In this document: one piece after another, positions 62,261 to 64,000 of the stretch
Layout of the letters: each line of letters begins with the position of its first letter
Numbering within the stretch: the first letter of the stretch is position 1
NCBI RefSeq assembly: GCF_019710745.1
Contig: NZ_JAHKJW010000001.1
Span: 62,001-126,000 of the forward strand
Reading direction: 5' to 3'
Length of the DNA stretch: 64,000 bases
Source of the DNA: Streptomyces beigongshangae
GTDB taxonomy: Bacteria; Actinomycetota; Actinomycetes; Streptomycetales; Streptomycetaceae
The notes under the pieces: model-generated
What the model was told of the DNA's origin: nothing
Databases searched by the model: none
Seen by the model: the letters and a program-made list of their open reading frames with translations, nothing else
Position numbers and translations under genes: made by a program

Positions 62261-62602
62261 TCAGCCGTTGACGTCTTCCCCGTCCGAGGCGTCATCATCC
62301 TCGTCCAGATCCCAATCCGGCGAATCGGGGTCGTAGTCGATCTCCTCACTGCTCCAGGACGCCTGGGCGAGGTCGACCCCGGGCACGTCCCCGACCAGGT
62401 CGAACGGGTCGACGAGATAGGCGAGGGCCTCGGCCGTGTCGTCCGCCACCGTGCTCTCGGCGTGAACTTTCTCACCGGCCGGGATCTCGGGGTCCTCGGC
62501 GATACGGCCCAGCGCCGCCTTGGTGAGCGCGTCCTCGTCGTCGACCTCGATGACCAGTTCCACACGCAACCGTACAAATCGCGATGCCTCGGGTGTGCTC
62601 AT
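62261..62602 (-). CDS. Acidic conserved hypothetical protein
   Basis: The 113-residue protein is strongly acidic at its C-terminus (Asp/Glu-rich after residue 85). Its first half (FVRLRVELVIEVDDEDALTK) looks like a ferredoxin-like strand-helix unit. No function is known. It has no signal peptide. It is separated by 110 bp from the divergent surface-protein gene. Confidence 0.7.
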   Translation of the reverse strand: MSTPEASRFVRLRVELVIEVDDEDALTKAALGRIAEDPEIPAGEKVHAESTVADDTAEALAYLVDPFDLVGDVPGVDLAQASWSSEEIDYDPDSPDWDLDEDDDASDGEDVNG

Positions 62603-62712
62603 ACCCCGGAGCCTACGGCTCATGACCACCGTGACTTTCCTGTGACCCGCACCTTTCACTAACATCGCCCTGCACGGCCAATTCGCCAGCGTCGCAAGGG
62701 GATCGATATTCC

Positions 62713-63171
62713 GTGTCCGCACGTCGATCGTTGCTGACAGCCAGCGCCGCGGGGGCCCTGCTGGGCGCCCTGTGGTTCGTCCCGTCCGCCAACGCGACGG
62801 ACGACATGCCCACGGAGCACAGAACACGGGAGTACAGAACACAGACGACGACCACCGCGGTGCTCCGTACCACGGCGCGCACCGACGCGGGCGCGTCCGA
62901 AGGGACCGTCGCCCGCACGACCGGCCGGGCCGACGCCTCGACGTCGACCGGCACCGCCACGTCGACCGACGTCTCCGGGACGGACGACGTCTCCGGGACG
63001 GCCGACACCTCCGGGTCTGACGACGGAACCTCCGCCGGGACGCACACCCGGCTGGCCGACACGGGAAGCTTCGACACCACCCCGTACGTGGCCGGCGGCA
63101 CACTGTTTCTGAGCCTGGGGGCGGGGTTCGTGGCGTATTCGGTGCGCCGGGAGCGCACGACCGCCCACTGA
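62713..63171 (+). CDS. Small LAxTG sortase-anchored surface protein
   Basis: The 152-residue protein has a signal peptide (1-28, cleavage after SANA) and a Thr/Ser/Asp-rich low-complexity middle including DVSGTDDVSG repeats. It has a complete cell-wall sorting signal: LADTG (114-118), a hydrophobic helix (125-143) and a basic tail RRER. LAxTG is the motif of class E sortases in streptomycetes, so it should be covalently attached to peptidoglycan. No sortase gene is in the window. Start at GTG 62713 with AAGGGG upstream. Confidence 0.82.
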   Translation: MSARRSLLTASAAGALLGALWFVPSANATDDMPTEHRTREYRTQTTTTAVLRTTARTDAGASEGTVARTTGRADASTSTGTATSTDVSGTDDVSGTADTSGSDDGTSAGTHTRLADTGSFDTTPYVAGGTLFLSLGAGFVAYSVRRERTTAH

Positions 63172-63180
63172 GCGACCCGC

Positions 63181-63272
63181 GCCCGGGCGGGGGCGGGTCC
63201 GCCTCCCCGCCCGGGCGGGACCGCGCACGGGCGCCGGCGGGCCACCGGAGTCCGGCAGCCCGCCGGCGCCCG
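63181..63272. terminator. Two consecutive hairpins between convergent genes
   Basis: GCCCGGGCGGGG (63181-63192) pairs with 63205-63216. CGGGCGCCGGCGGGC (63228-63242) pairs perfectly with 63258-63272. They stop transcription from both the surface-protein and helicase genes. Confidence 0.8.
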
Positions 63273-63283
63273 GCGGTGACCTC

Positions 63284-64000
63284 CTAGGCGGACCTGCGTC
63301 CGCCGCCCTGCCCGCCCCGCGTACCGCGGTTGCCTCCCGTGGCGCCCGAGCGCGTCCCCGCGCCCGCACCGCCCCGGCCACGCGTACCTCCGCCGACGCC
63401 GCCGGCCGACCGCGTGCCGGTACCGTTACCGGTCCTGGCGCCGCCACCCGACCGCGTGCCGGCCGCCGCCGCGCCGCGACCGCCCGCGCCGCCGTTCCCG
63501 CCACCGCGCCGGGTCCGGGGCCTGCCCTGGGACGGCTGGGCCACCGCGGGTTCCGGTACGGGGATGACGACCGGGACGCCGGACGGCTCCCGCGCGCCGG
63601 TGATCCGTACGAGTTCGTCGTCGCTCGACCGGACGCGGGCCGTCCGCGGGCTGATCCCCGCGTCGGCCATCAGCCGGGTCATCTCCCGCTTCTGCTCCGG
63701 CAGGACCAGCGTGACGACACTGCCGGACTCCCCCGCGCGGGCGGTGCGGCCGCCGCGGTGCAGGTAGTCCTTGTGGTCGGTGGGCGGGTCGACGTTCACG
63801 ACGAGGTCGAGGTCGTCGACGTGGATCCCGCGCGCCGCCACGTTGGTCGCGACGAGGGCGGTCACCAGACCGGTCTTGAACTGGTCGAGCGTGCGGTTGC
63901 GCTGCGGCTGGGAGCGTCCGCCGTGCAGGGCGGAGGCCCGTACGCCGCTCGCGAGCAGCCGCTTGGTGAAGCGGTCGGCCGAGCGCTTGGTGTCGACGAA
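63284..64000 (-). CDS. DEAD-box RNA helicase, C-terminal part (cut by window edge)
   Basis: The visible 238 residues are the second RecA-like domain and tail of a DEAD-box helicase. Motif IV-region FVDTKRSADRF, motif V ATNVAARGIHVDDLDLVVN and motif VI HRGGRTARAGE are present. The last 90 residues are a Gly/Arg-rich (RGG-like) tail, probably for RNA binding. The gene continues past position 64000, so its start and first helicase domain are not seen. Proteins of this type act in ribosome assembly or cold-stress RNA remodelling. Confidence 0.9.
   Translation of the reverse strand, partial: FVDTKRSADRFTKRLLASGVRASALHGGRSQPQRNRTLDQFKTGLVTALVATNVAARGIHVDDLDLVVNVDPPTDHKDYLHRGGRTARAGESGSVVTLVLPEQKREMTRLMADAGISPRTARVRSSDDELVRITGAREPSGVPVVIPVPEPAVAQPSQGRPRTRRGGGNGGAGGRGAAAAGTRSGGGARTGNGTGTRSAGGVGGGTRGRGGAGAGTRSGATGGNRGTRGGQGGGRRSA

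Overview
The window is chromosomal DNA of a streptomycete, or a very close actinobacterial relative. The evidence is very high G+C, G/C-biased third codon positions that create long spurious antisense frames, many GTG and TTG starts, an Mca mycothiol amidase, a DasR-type operator in front of a secreted chitinase, an AfsR-like STAND/TPR protein, a SARP-type regulator and an LAxTG sortase substrate.

Layout. 1-6.5 kb: a leftward Flp/Tad pilus operon (CpaB, a CpaE-TadE fusion, a second TadE, CpaF, a TadB/C platform protein), continuing beyond the left edge, with a conserved zinc-ribbon protein upstream. 6.8-12.4 kb: a dre-controlled GH18 chitinase, an atypical NRAMP-like transporter, a secreted M14 carboxypeptidase and an acidic hypothetical. 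12.4-19.5 kb: a divergent catabolic module. The leftward arm holds a PfkB kinase, an IclR regulator, RidA and a GntP permease. The rightward arm holds a PLP amino-acid/aminosugar-acid deaminase and an N-acyl-D-amino-acid deacylase. Together these could take N-acetyl-D-glucosaminate to 2-keto-3-deoxy-6-phosphogluconate. 19.5-42.7 kb: mostly housekeeping genes (secreted protease, AlaA-like aminotransferase, PckG, hemolysin III, Mut7-C protein, DUF255 thioredoxin protein, STAND/TPR protein, Mca, DUF4307, GreA, DrrAB-like exporter, threonine dehydratase, MarR, a short sigma factor with a small membrane protein, cystathionine gamma-synthase, a tetratricopeptide-like protein, MsrA).

43.2-51.5 kb looks like an accessory conflict or defence island and is the most interesting part. 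A membrane protein and a PCTIR-type TIR protein overlap by 4 bp. They carry the same short Gly/Asn-rich motif, at the C-terminus of the first and the N-terminus of the second, as in bacterial amyloid-signalling pairs. Next to them is a divergent pair whose C-terminal halves are paralogous ThsA-type macro domains: one is a two-helix membrane protein laid out like type II Thoeris ThsA, the other is fused to a SARP-type DNA-binding/BTAD regulator. An Mrr-TerD fusion follows.

51.7-64 kb: zinc alcohol dehydrogenase with a divergent XRE regulator, an ABM-truncated haemoglobin fusion, a large secreted subtilisin, a MacB-like ABC pair, an L,D-transpeptidase lipoprotein, an acidic hypothetical, an LADTG surface protein, and the C-terminal part of a DEAD-box RNA helicase cut by the right edge. 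Strong inverted repeats close most convergent gene pairs. No rRNA, tRNA, CRISPR array, transposase or integrase was recognised.
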